Notes: generated from the letters alone by a model not told the origin. Shown: positions 30,487 through 40,119, counted from the stretch's first letter. The stretch: DNA of 64,000 nucleotides from UBA5069 sp963773745 (GCA_963773745.1 CAVZCL010000005.1:2232001-2296000); one strand, 5' to 3'. A program made the numbers and translations.

Positions 30487-31005
30487 GTGACCGACCCGGA
30501 TGTGCCCCAGGGCGCGCCCGACGCGCCGCCTCGGGCAAAATCGCGCGCAGGCCCGCGCCGCATGTGGAGCGTTGCGATTGCGGCAATGCTTGGCGTGCTG
30601 GTTGGGCTCGGCGTCTATACCTTCTCCTATGCCGAAGGGCTCTCCTACTTTTCGGATGACCCCAATTCGTGCATGAACTGCCACGTCATGCGCGACCAGT
30701 TCGAGGCGTGGAACCACTCCAGCCACAAGGCTGTAGCCACCTGTAACGACTGCCATACGCCCCATCACAATGTTGTTGCCAAGTACACGGTCAAGGCCAT
30801 TAATGGTTTCAACCACAGTTTGCACTTTACGCTCGACACCTTTCCCGATCCCATTCGCATCAAGGCGATGAACGAGCGCGTGGCGCTTGAGAATTGTCGC
30901 ACCTGCCATGAATCCACGGTGAGCCAAATGCACGCATCGCCTGGTGGCGAGGCTGCCGACTGCGTTGCCTGTCACGGCAACGAGGGCCATCGCACCATCG
31001 AATAA
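30487..31005 (+). CDS. nrfH: Cytochrome c nitrite reductase small subunit NrfH
   Basis: Membrane tetraheme quinol oxidase that passes electrons to NrfA. 172 residues: one helix (~27-47) and four CxxCH sites, CMNCH (62-66), CNDCH (86-90), CRTCH (137-141) and CVACH (159-163). The Met in CMNCHVM fits the first heme of the NapC/NirT family. The start is GTG 30487, behind GGGAG at 7 bases. It is followed 71 bases later by nrfA, so the two form a complete ammonifying nitrite reductase. Confidence 0.93.
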   Translation: MTDPDVPQGAPDAPPRAKSRAGPRRMWSVAIAAMLGVLVGLGVYTFSYAEGLSYFSDDPNSCMNCHVMRDQFEAWNHSSHKAVATCNDCHTPHHNVVAKYTVKAINGFNHSLHFTLDTFPDPIRIKAMNERVALENCRTCHESTVSQMHASPGGEAADCVACHGNEGHRTIE

Positions 31006-31076
31006 ACCCGTTATGCAATCAAGAAGCCGGGCGTGCAGCGCACCGCGAACGCCTACGGCAATCGAAGGAGCCATTG

Positions 31077-32429
31077 ATGAGCACGGAAGAAGTCCCCGAA
31101 AAGATGAAGAGCGGGCGCGGATGGGGCTGGATCTACGCCGCCGTTTTTGCAGTGGTGGCGATTGGCGTCGCGGTCATCGCCGGACTGCTGATGAACATTG
31201 ACAACAGGAAGCAGGAGGCCGCTACCTATCCTCTGCGCATTGTAGAGGTGGCGGCGGATGAGCTGGACCCTGCTGTGTGGGGGCAGAACTTCCCCTTGCA
31301 GTACGAATCCTTCATGAAGACCGAATTGAACACGGGGCAGACGCCCTACGGCGGTTCGGATCCCTACAGCAAGCTTGAGCGCTACCCGGCCATGACGCGC
31401 CTGTGGGCGGGCTACGCCTTCAGCATTGACCACAACGAAGAGCGCGGCCACTTCTATATGCTGACGGACCAAAAGGAAACGCGCCGCGTCACCGAGAAGG
31501 ATCAGCCCGGCGCGTGCGCGAACTGCCACTCAGCCGATGCACCCGGTCTGATTGCGGAGATGGGCTGGGCGGAGTTCAACCATACGCCCTACAAGGAGCT
31601 GCAGGATAAGCTGCACGAGGGCACCTCGTGCGCAGACTGCCACGAACCAGACACCATGGCGCTGCGCGTGACGCGCCCCGCCTTTGTGAACGCCATGGAG
31701 AAGCGCGGCATTGATGTCACCCAGGCGTCGCGCCAGGAGATGCGCACCTATGTGTGCGCACAGTGCCACGTGGAATACTACTTTGCGGGCGATGACAAGT
31801 TGCTCACCTTCCCGTGGGAGAAGGGGCTGCGCATTGACGACATTGAGGCCTACTACAACGAAATCGGCTTCAAGGACTGGACCCATGCTGAGACTGGTGG
31901 GGCGATGCTCAAAATGCAGCACCCCGAGTTCGAGACCTATAGCCAGGGGCTGCACGCACAGTCGGGCGTGGCCTGCGCAGATTGTCACATGCCCTACGTA
32001 CGTGAGGGCGGTGTGAAGGTCTCTGATCACTGGCTGCGCAGCCCGCTGACCAACGTGGCGGCCGCGTGCCAAACATGCCACCGCTTTAGTGAAGAGGAAT
32101 TGACGCAGCGCATTACGGTGATTCAGGGGCGCACAGCCGAACTGCTGCGCCAGAGCGAGGATGCGCTGATCGACGCGATTGACACAATTGTGGCGGCGCA
32201 GGGCGCAGGCGGTACCGAGGAGGAATTGGCGGAGGCGCTGCAACTGCACCGCTCGGCGCAGATGCGCTGGGACTTTGTGTCGTCGGAGAACAGCACCGGC
32301 TTCCATGCGCCGCAGGAGTCGGCGCGCGTACTGGCCGATTCACTCGACATGGCGCGCCAGGCGCAACTCAAGGCGCAAGCTGTGCTGCTGAAGCACGGCG
32401 GTGAACTTGCGGTGACAGTTACTGACTAA
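31077..32429 (+). CDS. nrfA: Ammonia-forming cytochrome c nitrite reductase NrfA, CxxCH type
   Basis: 450 residues with an uncleaved-looking N-terminal helix (~17-38). Five heme sites: CANCH (147), CADCH (185), CAQCH (227), CADCH (300) and CQTCH (331). The first, catalytic heme has CxxCH where classical NrfA has CxxCK. CAQCHVEYYF supplies the active-site Tyr and calcium-ligand region, and the distal His is probably the one in GLHAQSGVAC. The enzyme reduces nitrite to ammonium outside the membrane using NrfH. ATG 31077 follows AAGGAG. Heme lyase genes are not in the window. Confidence 0.93.
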   Translation: MSTEEVPEKMKSGRGWGWIYAAVFAVVAIGVAVIAGLLMNIDNRKQEAATYPLRIVEVAADELDPAVWGQNFPLQYESFMKTELNTGQTPYGGSDPYSKLERYPAMTRLWAGYAFSIDHNEERGHFYMLTDQKETRRVTEKDQPGACANCHSADAPGLIAEMGWAEFNHTPYKELQDKLHEGTSCADCHEPDTMALRVTRPAFVNAMEKRGIDVTQASRQEMRTYVCAQCHVEYYFAGDDKLLTFPWEKGLRIDDIEAYYNEIGFKDWTHAETGGAMLKMQHPEFETYSQGLHAQSGVACADCHMPYVREGGVKVSDHWLRSPLTNVAAACQTCHRFSEEELTQRITVIQGRTAELLRQSEDALIDAIDTIVAAQGAGGTEEELAEALQLHRSAQMRWDFVSSENSTGFHAPQESARVLADSLDMARQAQLKAQAVLLKHGGELAVTVTD

Positions 32430-32457
32430 GCAGGCCGCAAGCTGACAAGCAGCAAGA

Positions 32458-32497
32458 ACAGAGGCGAGGCATCCGGTTCCGGACGCCTCGCCTCTGT
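32458..32497. terminator. Bidirectional terminator after nrfA
   Basis: A 13-bp stem (ACAGAGGCGAGGC with its complement), one mismatch, then five more pairs and a 2-base loop. It lies between convergent stops at 32429 and 32524. Confidence 0.8.
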
Positions 32498-32523
32498 GTT
32501 GCGTGACTGCGCCAACGATGCAG

Positions 32524-33343
32524 CTACTTGCCGCGCGCCCGAATGTAGGCAGAAACATCACCGTTGTGGATGATCTCATCCATTGTGAAGTAGGCCCATG
32601 GCCCGTTCTGGTCCACCCACAGCGCCGCGCCCTCGCCGCCAACGAAGATGCTGTCACCGTTGCCCCAACTGACGGCAATCGGAATCCAGAGTGTCTTGGA
32701 CGCGGAATTCGCGGCATGGTAGCGCATGACCTCCATCGTCGTGACCAAATGTGTGTCCGGGTCAAAGCGAACAACCAAAGTTTCTGTTTCATCCTCAAAG
32801 GGGACGCGCAGGAGCGCGGTGTCGTCATCGACAGGTTCCCATTGTACACGCGGGTCGGTGACCAAGATCGCAGGGAAGCTTATTGCCTCGGCCCAGAGTG
32901 CCAGGTTTGCACCCTGGTTGGTCTTCGGTTCGTTCTCCTCGCTGCCCAGCAGCGCGTTGGAGAAGAAACTGGCGCCATCGACATAGCCCTCATCCACCGA
33001 CATGATGGGCAGGCCGAACCAGGTAACCTCGATATAGTGGCGGTAGCTTGAGCCCGTTTCGTGGATGAAACGCGTGCGCGCCGGCAGGTGCCACGGGCCC
33101 GCAGGACGAATACGGGCGTGGCCGGTCATGACGACGGACGTGTAGACCGGCACTGTGTCGCCGTAGACGGTGCGGAAGAAACGCTCTACAGGCGCGGGCA
33201 GACCGGCGGCGCAGCGGCACGGTCTCGACAGGACCCGCCTGCACAGGGGGCGCCGCAAAGGGGCGCGGCGGCACCTGGAAACCAAGCCAAATGATAAAGA
33301 CCAGTGCAACGACAATACCTATGATCCAGAGCACAATACGCAT
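32524..33343 (-). CDS. DUF6544-type membrane-anchored protein (frameshifted)
   Basis: An N-terminal helix (VLWIIGIVVALVFIIWLGF) anchors a soluble domain. The domain has the order LPAPVERFFRTVYGD, PAGPWHLPARTRFIHETG, LPIMSVDEGYVDGASFF and VQWEPVDDDTALL. This fits the DUF6544 family, which has no known function. The frame changes near 33,205 in the linker between helix and domain. No catalytic residues are known for the family. It converges with nrfA. Confidence 0.65.
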
Positions 33344-33561
33344 CCTCTCGGCCTTTCTTTGCGGTGCGGCCGCATAATGTCTGGCCGCACCGCACAGTAT
33401 AGAGCGACCTTGCCTGCGCCACAGCTAACTTTGGATCGGTGTAGGCACTGTTCGTTGCGGCGCGTCGGCTTGGATTGCGCACTGCCGGAATTGGAGTGAT
33501 CGCTCGTTTCCCTGCATACTTGGAGCATCCAGACCAATGCAAACACACAGGGAGTAACGAT

Positions 33562-35133
33562 ATGACAGCCCGAAAGCAATTCAAAATCACCTACTCCACC
33601 CTCGGCAGCCCCGACCCCGAACTGCACGAATACTTCGACGAGGCGCTTACGCAGGTGCGCGCCGCCCAGGGACAGACGCACCAGATGTACATCAACGGCG
33701 CGTGGGTTGACGCCGCCACCACCTTCGCCAAGTACAGCCCGATTGACAGGAACGTTCTGCTCGGGCGCTTTCAGGAGGGCGATGCCGACGATATTGCCAC
33801 TGCGGTTGCGGCGGCAAAAGCTGCCTTTCCCGCCTGGCGCGCCACGCCCTGGCAGAAGCGCGTTGCCATCATGCGCACAGTTGCCGAGCGCATTAGCGAC
33901 CGCCTCTTTACAATGGCAGCGGTGGACACGCTCGAGGTGGGCAAGAATCGCCTCGAGGCGCTGGGTGACATTGAGGAAGCGGCCGAGTTCATTCGCGCCT
34001 ACTGCAACACCATGGAGCAGCATGATGGCTTCGTGCTGCCACAGCTCTCCGAGAGCGAACGCCACACCAATCGCAGTGTTCTCAAACCGTACGGCGTGTG
34101 GGCAGTGATTGCACCCTTCAACTTCCCCATGGCGCTGGCGGGTGGTCCTGCCGGTGCAGCGCTGGTGACGGGCAACACCGTGGTGCTCAAACCGGCTGAA
34201 GACGCGCCGTGGACGCCGACGATGTTGGCAGAGGTCATCGCCGAAGTCTTTGAGGAAGAGGGGGTGCCGGCAGGTGTCTTCAATATGGTGACGGGCGGCA
34301 AGGAGACCGGCCGGGCGCTTGTGCAGCATGCCGACGTGGCCGGGATTACCTTCACGGGTTCGTACAAGGTGGGGATGGAAATCTATCGCGAGGCTGCCAC
34401 AGGACCGCACGCGCGCCCCGTGCTGGCCGAGATGGGCGGCAAGAACGCGACCATAATCACCCGCAATGCGGACCTCGAGAAGGCCGTGCAGGGTGTCGTT
34501 CGTTCGGCCTTTGGGCTGCAGGGGCAGAAGTGCTCCGCATGCTCCCGCGTTTTTGTGGACGAGAGCGTCTACGCCCAGTTCCTGGATGGCCTTGTGGCCG
34601 CCACCGCCAAGGTGGAAGTGGGCGACCCGTCCCAGGCCGATGTCTGGATGGGGCCGCTGAGCACGGAGCGCGCATACAACAATTACCAGGCCGCCGTGGC
34701 CGACCTGGCCGCCAACGCCACAGTGCGCACCGGCGGCGCGTTGCTGGACGACAAGGGCTTCTACGTGGCCCCCACGGTGGTGAGCGACCTCCCCGCCGAC
34801 CACCCTGTTTGGAAGAACGAGCTCTTCCTGCCAATCGTCTGCGTGGCTCCTGTGGCGGGTTTGGATGAGGCACTGGCGCGCGCCAATGACGTGGAGTTTG
34901 GCCTCACCGCAGGCATCTACAGCGAGGACACGGCCGAAGTGGAACGCTTCTTCGACACAATCGAGGCGGGCGTCGTCTATGCCAACCGCGCGAGTGGCGC
35001 GACGACGGGCGCGTGGCCGGGCTACCAGCCCTTTGGCGGCTGGAAGGGCTCCAGCACCACGGGCCGCGGCTCGGGCGGGGCGCACTATTTGCAGCAGTAC
35101 ATGCGTGAGCAGAGCCAGACGGTTGTGGCGTAA
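33562..35133 (+). CDS. Aldehyde dehydrogenase, glutamate-semialdehyde (P5C) dehydrogenase-like
   Basis: 523 residues, ATG at 33562 behind GGGAG. The catalytic Cys lies in LQGQKCSACSRV and the general-base Glu in LAEMGGKNA. The NAD loop GITFTGSYKVGMEIY and the C-terminal PFGGWKGSSTTGRGSGGAHY are present. QGQKCSA and the GG-x-x-YL ending favour the P5C dehydrogenase group, the last step of proline degradation to glutamate. No proline dehydrogenase is beside it, so another aldehyde is possible. The gene is intact. Confidence 0.85.
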   Translation: MTARKQFKITYSTLGSPDPELHEYFDEALTQVRAAQGQTHQMYINGAWVDAATTFAKYSPIDRNVLLGRFQEGDADDIATAVAAAKAAFPAWRATPWQKRVAIMRTVAERISDRLFTMAAVDTLEVGKNRLEALGDIEEAAEFIRAYCNTMEQHDGFVLPQLSESERHTNRSVLKPYGVWAVIAPFNFPMALAGGPAGAALVTGNTVVLKPAEDAPWTPTMLAEVIAEVFEEEGVPAGVFNMVTGGKETGRALVQHADVAGITFTGSYKVGMEIYREAATGPHARPVLAEMGGKNATIITRNADLEKAVQGVVRSAFGLQGQKCSACSRVFVDESVYAQFLDGLVAATAKVEVGDPSQADVWMGPLSTERAYNNYQAAVADLAANATVRTGGALLDDKGFYVAPTVVSDLPADHPVWKNELFLPIVCVAPVAGLDEALARANDVEFGLTAGIYSEDTAEVERFFDTIEAGVVYANRASGATTGAWPGYQPFGGWKGSSTTGRGSGGAHYLQQYMREQSQTVVA

Positions 35134-35168
35134 GTGGCCGGTGGCCGGTGGCCGGTGGTCAGTGGTGA
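35134..35168. repeat. GTGGCCG heptamer tandem repeat
   Basis: Three exact and two decayed copies of a 7-base unit lie directly after the aldehyde dehydrogenase stop and just before the palindrome at 35181. Confidence 0.8.
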
Positions 35169-35180
35169 CAGTTTATTGAC

Positions 35181-35246
35181 GATTGAGTATTGAAGACTGG
35201 GCGGGTGCTCCACTGCGAGCACCCGCCCAGTCTTCAATACTCAATC
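35181..35246. repeat. 30-bp perfect palindrome at convergent junction (GATTGA type)
   Basis: 35181-35210 is the exact reverse complement of 35217-35246, with a 6-base loop. It lies between the stop at 35133 and the convergent stop at 35292. The AT-rich outer part (GATTGAGTATTGAAGAC) shares words with the repeat at 17302-17377. The inner part is GC-rich. Confidence 0.9.
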
Positions 35247-35291
35247 ATCAATCTTGCGTGTTTGCGCCGGTTGTAGCCACCGCGCCAGCCA

Positions 35292-35717
35292 TCAAGGCAC
35301 AATCAGTACCGGGCAGGTGCTGTCGCGCAGGACGTTGGAGCTTACGGTGCCCAGGAGCGCCTCGGCGGCGTGGCCACGTGTGCCGGCGCGGCTGCCCATA
35401 ACGATCAGGTCGGCGCTGTGGGCCTGGGCGGCGGCAAGCACGGCGTCGGCGGCAGGACCTTGGCGCACGTCGCCAATGGCCTCCAGTTCGGCTGACTTGA
35501 AGACCGCAAGTGCGTCATCGACGACCTCGGCGGCAATCGCGCCAAATTGGGCCTGCAGCGCGTCCCAGCCGTCGGTCCACTCGTAGGCAATGGGCGGCAT
35601 GTAGGCATGCACAACGACGAGCGATGCGTTTTCCACGCGCGCGAGGTGCTCGGCAAAGAGAAGAATGCGCTCGTTGCCGGTTGTGCCATCCACCGCTACA
35701 ACAATTCGCTTAAACAT
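35292..35717 (-). CDS. Universal stress protein (UspA family)
   Basis: 141 residues, one complete Usp domain. The ATG at 35717 follows AAAGGAGG. KRIVVAVDGTTGNERIL opens the fold, and LIVMGSRAGTRG with the later SSNVLRDSTCPVLIVP gives the ATP-binding G-2x-G-9x-G-S/T pattern. Cytoplasmic, probably nucleotide-binding, role in stress or energy limitation. Confidence 0.92.
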   Translation of the reverse strand: MFKRIVVAVDGTTGNERILLFAEHLARVENASLVVVHAYMPPIAYEWTDGWDALQAQFGAIAAEVVDDALAVFKSAELEAIGDVRQGPAADAVLAAAQAHSADLIVMGSRAGTRGHAAEALLGTVSSNVLRDSTCPVLIVP

Positions 35718-35787
35718 TTTGCCTCCTTTGGTGCTGCTGTCTGCATTGTGCATCACGGCCGGTTGGTTTGTCCAACGGCTGTAGAAG

Positions 35788-35820
35788 CAAGCCGCCCCCA
35801 TGTGGCGTGGGGGCGGCTTG
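35788..35820 (-). terminator. Terminator after sugar ABC operon
   Basis: CAAGCCGCCCCCA pairs over 13 bp with TGGGGGCGGCTTG with a 7-base loop, 39 bases beyond the stop of the binding-protein gene. It is followed on the minus strand by CTTCT. Confidence 0.75.
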
Positions 35821-35858
35821 CTCACTTTACAACAGCAGCTTCAGGATGGACATCTGCT

Positions 35859-36969
35859 CTATTCCGGAACGGTGGGCATGTCGTTGTCGATTTCGGGCGC
35901 GCCCGCAACCGGCTCGGTCCAGAGCTTGCCGTCGAGGTAATCCTGCAGATTTGCGGGTGTCACAACCACGGAGGGCGTCAGGGTGATCTCGGGCACATCT
36001 TCGCCGTTGAGGACCTTCTGCATCTGGTCAATTACTGTCACACCCATGCGGTAGGGGTCCACACCCAGGGTGGCGCTGAACTTGCCTTCCTGAAGCAGGT
36101 CAAGCGTGGGGACGTTGCCGTCAATGCCCACGGCGAAGAAGTCTTCGTTGATGACGAGGCCAAGCTGCTCGGCGGCCAGGGCGGCGCCGATGGCCATTTC
36201 GTCACTGTTGCCATAGAAGACGTCGATGTCGGGGAACTGCTGCAGGGCGATGGCAGCCACTTCCTGCCCCTTGGTGCGCAGCCATTCGGCGGTCTGCTCG
36301 CCAACGATTTCGACATTCGGGCAATTCTTCTCGAGGCCGGCCTTGAAGCCACCGGTGCGGCGATGCGAGAAGATGCTGTCAATGCCCGTCAGGATGTAGA
36401 CCTTGCCTGTGGTCTCGGCAGGTGTGGAGTCGTACTTGCCGGCGATGAGCTCGCAGCTGTAGGCGGCCAGCTTCTCGGCGCCGCCCCACTGGTCGTAGCC
36501 GATGTAGGTCTCAACCGTGCCTTCGCTAAAGGGAGTGATGAAGTTGTGGGCCAGAATCGGCACACCCTTCTCGTTGGCGGCTCGAACGGCCGTAACGGCC
36601 GAGTCGGTGCCAATCGGGTTGATGCTCAGCGCATCGACGCCCTTCTCAAGCAACTGCTGGACGGTGGTGACAAACGCCTGGAAATCGCCTTCGCTGGCGG
36701 GCGCCTGCACGTCAATTGTCCAGCCCAACTCTTCGCTGCGGGCCGTGGCACCATCGACTGTCGCCACATGGAAGGGGCTGGTGAGCGCCGGCGGCACAAA
36801 GCCGACGTTCACGGCGTCGCCTTCGGCAGGCGGCGGCTGCATCCGCAGCGGGTGCCTCAGCCGCCGGGGCTTCGGCGGCCGGCGCGGCGGCCGGCACTGC
36901 GCATGCCGACAAGAGCATGAGCATTGCCATCACTGCAAAAACGGTGATCCACTTTCTGTTACGCTGCAT
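35859..36969 (-). CDS. Sugar ABC transporter substrate-binding lipoprotein (frameshifted)
   Basis: RbsB-like periplasmic-binding-type protein. The lipoprotein signal ends LMLLSACAVP, followed by an Ala/Pro/Glu linker, then a two-lobed sugar-binding domain: VNVGFVPPALTSPFHVATVD, GVDALSINPIGTDSA, and VFYGNSDEMAIGAALAAEQL. The ATG at 36969 has AAAGGA upstream. The frame changes near 36,835 in the linker. It is third in a minus-strand operon after the ATPase and permease. The ligand is probably a pentose, hexose or similar, but cannot be fixed. Confidence 0.9.
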
Positions 36970-37008
36970 GGTTCTCGATTCCTTTCGACTGACGTTGGCA
37001 AAAGGCAA

Positions 37009-38337
37009 CTACATCGATAGAACAGCACAACTGCAAACGCACACGCTCACCGAGAGCATGGGCGCATCACTACCGCTTGAGTGCTCCAGTCGTGAAACTC
37101 GCATTCTCAACGCAAGGGCGAAAGGGTGCGAGCACAAGGAAACGCCAGGACTGAAACGACATTGTGCACGTGGGCCCTTCACCAGATGCACAGCTCCGGT
37201 ACTGACTGTCCTTCCCTGTCTTGGCAATGCCTTGCGCCCAGCCCGCCTTGCCCACCTTGCGTCCCTGCGTTGAAGATATGCAATCCATAACGGTTTCACT
37301 TGCGCCTGAAATTGAGCCACCGTCACTTCGCCGCGGCGGATGACGTCGAGCGCCACCGCCAGCACAATGATTGCGCCAATCACAATCTCCTTGGCGTTGC
37401 TGGGTACATTCATGTAGACCAGCCCCTGCTCAACAATACGCAGGATGAAGACGCCGACCAGTGTGCCCCAGATGCCGCCAACGCCGCCCGAGAGCGCCGT
37501 GCCGCCGATAACGACGGCAGCCACGGAGATGAGCGTCATGTTCGTGCCGTTCTGGTACGCGCCCGACTGCAAGCGCGCCATGACGATGACGCCCGCGATG
37601 GCGGCAAAGAGGCTGCTGATGCCATAAATAAGCGTCTTGTACCAGTCCACGTTAATGCCCGAGAGGCGGGTGGCGGTCTCGTTGCCGCCAATGGCATAGG
37701 TGTAGCGCCCCAGTTTGGTTTGGCGCAGGATGATCCACGAGATGAAGTAGACCACCACCATGATGATGAGCGGCATGGGCAGGCGAATGATGCCTACGTT
37801 GATGTTGCTGGTGATGAACTCGACGAAGGGGCCACGCCCAATGTTGATGCCCGCACCGCGCGTCACCACCAGCGCTATGCCCAGCAAAATGGAGCGAAAG
37901 CCGAGCGTGACGATGAAGGGATTGATGTTGAGCCCCGTGATGATGATGCCCTGGAAGAGGCCGATAAGGCCACCGGCAAGGACGGCAAGGCCCATGCCTG
38001 CCCACGCCGGCATACCCAGCGCGAGCTGCCCGCCTGCCACGTTACTGCCCGAAATCAGGATGGCGGCCAACACACCGGCAAAGGAGACCATGGCCTCCAC
38101 AGAGAGATCGATGCCACCGGTGAGAATGACAAAGGTTTGGCCGGCGGCCACCAGGCCAATCGCCGAGGCCTCGAGCATGAGCAGCGCCCAACTCGTCGGC
38201 TTGCGGAAGGCAGGCGCCATGGCAAAGAGCAGCGCAAAGAGCGCCATGAAGACGAGCAACGGGCCCAGCGCCGACAAGACGCGGCCCACCACATTGCTGC
38301 GCTGTTCGGTGGGCGCAACCAAGGTGCTTTCGGTCAT
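37009..38337 (-). CDS. Sugar ABC transporter permease (RbsC-like) with odd C-terminus
   Basis: Eight to ten membrane helices. TGGIDLSVEAMVSFAGVLAA and GLNINPFIVTLGF fit the RbsC/BPD_transp_2 family; the ATG overlaps the ATPase stop by 4 bases. The recognised fold ends near residue 340 (DVIRRGEVTVAQFQAQVKPL). The remaining ~95 residues are Arg/Ser/Cys-rich and unlike any permease tail, so the true stop may be near 37,280 and lost through a frameshift. Confidence 0.9.
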   Translation of the reverse strand: MTESTLVAPTEQRSNVVGRVLSALGPLLVFMALFALLFAMAPAFRKPTSWALLMLEASAIGLVAAGQTFVILTGGIDLSVEAMVSFAGVLAAILISGSNVAGGQLALGMPAWAGMGLAVLAGGLIGLFQGIIITGLNINPFIVTLGFRSILLGIALVVTRGAGINIGRGPFVEFITSNINVGIIRLPMPLIIMVVVYFISWIILRQTKLGRYTYAIGGNETATRLSGINVDWYKTLIYGISSLFAAIAGVIVMARLQSGAYQNGTNMTLISVAAVVIGGTALSGGVGGIWGTLVGVFILRIVEQGLVYMNVPSNAKEIVIGAIIVLAVALDVIRRGEVTVAQFQAQVKPLWIAYLQRRDARWARRAGRKALPRQGRTVSTGAVHLVKGPRAQCRFSPGVSLCSHPFALALRMRVSRLEHSSGSDAPMLSVSVCVCSCAVLSM

Positions 38338-39965
38338 GAGTTCGAGTCCTGCGCTGAGGGATTGTTCACTGCACGCGCTGAGAGGGGTGAGGCGGCCATG
38401 GCCGCGGCCAGGACGGAGTCGGCCAGGCTGCTGCCGGTTGCGAGCTCCATAATGCGTTCTTCCGTGGCTTCGTCTCTATCCAGAAAACCCGCCACCGAGC
38501 CGTTGTGGATCACCATGACGCGGTCGGACATGCCCAGCACTTCGGGCAGCTCCGAGGAGATCATGATGATGGCGACGCCGTCGCGGGCGAGATCGTTGAT
38601 GAGCTTGTAGATCTCCACCTTCGCACCGACGTCAATGCCGCGCGTCGGTTCATCGAAGATAAGCACGCGTGGCTGGGTGGCCATCCACTTGCTCAGCACC
38701 ACCTTCTGCTGCGTGCCGCCCGAGAGGTTGATGGCCAACTGCTCCTGGCTGGAGGCGCGAATGGCCATGCTGTCCATGAAGCCCTGCGCCAGCGACTGCT
38801 CCTTGCGGCCGTTGGTAAAGAGGCCGCGCGTGAGCCTGCCGAGCACGGCCAGCGTAATGTTCTGGCCGGTGGACATCTTGAGCACGAGCCCCTGCTGTTT
38901 GCGATCCTCGGTGAGGAGGGCGATGCCGTTGTTGATGGCGTCGCGCGGGCTGCGAACGCGTACTGGCTTGCCGTCGACGAAGATGGCCCCGCTGTCAATT
39001 GGGTCGGCCCCGAAGATGGCGCGCACGAGTTCGGTGCGCCCCGCGCCCACCAGGCCGGCAATGCCGAGGACCTCGCCACCATAGGCGCTGAAGCTCATGT
39101 TGCGCAGGCGCGTGCCCTGTGTCAGCCCCTCCACACGCAGCACTTCACCTCTGCGCGGGGCAATCTCTTTGGGGAACTTCTCGGAGAGGTCGCGCCCCAC
39201 CATGAGGCGGATAAGCGAATCGACGGTGAGCGCATTGCTCTCCCAAGTGCCCACATAGGCGCCGTCGCGCAGGACGGTGATACGGTCCGCCACCGCGAAG
39301 GTCTCCTCCAGGTGGTGGCTGATGTAGACGATGGCCACGCCTGCCTGCTTGAGTTCGCTGATGATGGCGAAGAGGTAGTCGATTTCGCGAATGCTGAGCG
39401 AGGAAGTGGGCTCATCCATGATGATGAGGTCGGCTTTGTGGTGGAGCGCCTTGGCCACCTCAACCATCTGCTGCTGGCCCACGCCCAGACGATTGAGCGG
39501 CATGCGCGGGTCAACCTCCAGATGCAGCTTGGCGAGCAATGCGCGGGCGCGCTCGTGCATCTGCTTCCAGTCAATCATGCCCGCGCGCACAATCTCCGAG
39601 CCGAGGAAGATGTTTTCGGTGACGGAGAGCTGCGTCACCTGGTTGAGTTCCTGATAGATGGTGGTGATGCCGGCGACCTGCGACTGGCGCGTGTTCTTGA
39701 AGGCGACCGGCGCGCCTTTGAAGATGACCTCGCCGCTGTCGGCCTGGTAGACGCCGGAGAGAATCTTCATGAGCGTGGACTTGCCCGCGCCGTTCTCGCC
39801 GACGAGCGCGTGCACTTCGCCCCGCTCGACGGAGAACTGGACGTTGTTGAGCGCCAGCACGCCGGGGAAGGTCTTGGTAATGGAACGCATTTGCAATAGC
39901 GGGCCACCGTTGGCAGGGCCGTGCGTGCCGGGGTTTTCGATTGTTTCAGCGGCGGGTGGCGTCAT
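38334..39965 (-). CDS. Sugar ABC transporter ATP-binding protein (RbsA/MglA-like)
   Basis: 543 residues with two fused nucleotide-binding domains. The first has Walker A GENGAGKST, signature-region LGVGQQQMVEVAKAL and Walker B LIIMDEPTSSLS. The second has a degenerate Walker A (GLVGAGRTEL), signature LSGGTQQKVVLSKW and LIFDEPTRGIDVG. This is the usual layout for ribose/galactose-type importers. First gene of the operon, overlapping the permease by 4 bases. A likely promoter lies at 40091-40119. Confidence 0.95.
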   Translation of the reverse strand: MTPPAAETIENPGTHGPANGGPLLQMRSITKTFPGVLALNNVQFSVERGEVHALVGENGAGKSTLMKILSGVYQADSGEVIFKGAPVAFKNTRQSQVAGITTIYQELNQVTQLSVTENIFLGSEIVRAGMIDWKQMHERARALLAKLHLEVDPRMPLNRLGVGQQQMVEVAKALHHKADLIIMDEPTSSLSIREIDYLFAIISELKQAGVAIVYISHHLEETFAVADRITVLRDGAYVGTWESNALTVDSLIRLMVGRDLSEKFPKEIAPRRGEVLRVEGLTQGTRLRNMSFSAYGGEVLGIAGLVGAGRTELVRAIFGADPIDSGAIFVDGKPVRVRSPRDAINNGIALLTEDRKQQGLVLKMSTGQNITLAVLGRLTRGLFTNGRKEQSLAQGFMDSMAIRASSQEQLAINLSGGTQQKVVLSKWMATQPRVLIFDEPTRGIDVGAKVEIYKLINDLARDGVAIIMISSELPEVLGMSDRVMVIHNGSVAGFLDRDEATEERIMELATGSSLADSVLAAAMAASPLSARAVNNPSAQDSNS

Positions 39966-40090
39966 GCTGGGGAGCCCTGGTGACGGTTGACGTCATTGCG
40001 GGCGCGCGCCGGACGCGGTGCGCGCCAACGGAAAGGGGCAGGTACAAGGAGAGTTGAGTGATACGGTCTCTTCCGCTAGAATTGGAATAA

Positions 40091-40119
40091 AGTATACATT
40101 GAGTGGGCAAGCGAGGCAA
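40091..40119 (-). promoter_or_regulatory. Sigma-70-like promoter of the sugar ABC operon
   Basis: Read on the minus strand: TTGCCT, a 17-base spacer and TATACT. This matches four and five of six consensus bases. Transcription would start ~115 bases before the ATPase ATG, leaving room for an operator in the leader. Confidence 0.55.

Noticed and set aside
38505..39899. 464-codon plus-strand ORF
   Set aside because: Shadow of the ABC ATPase gene, with no start signal or family features.
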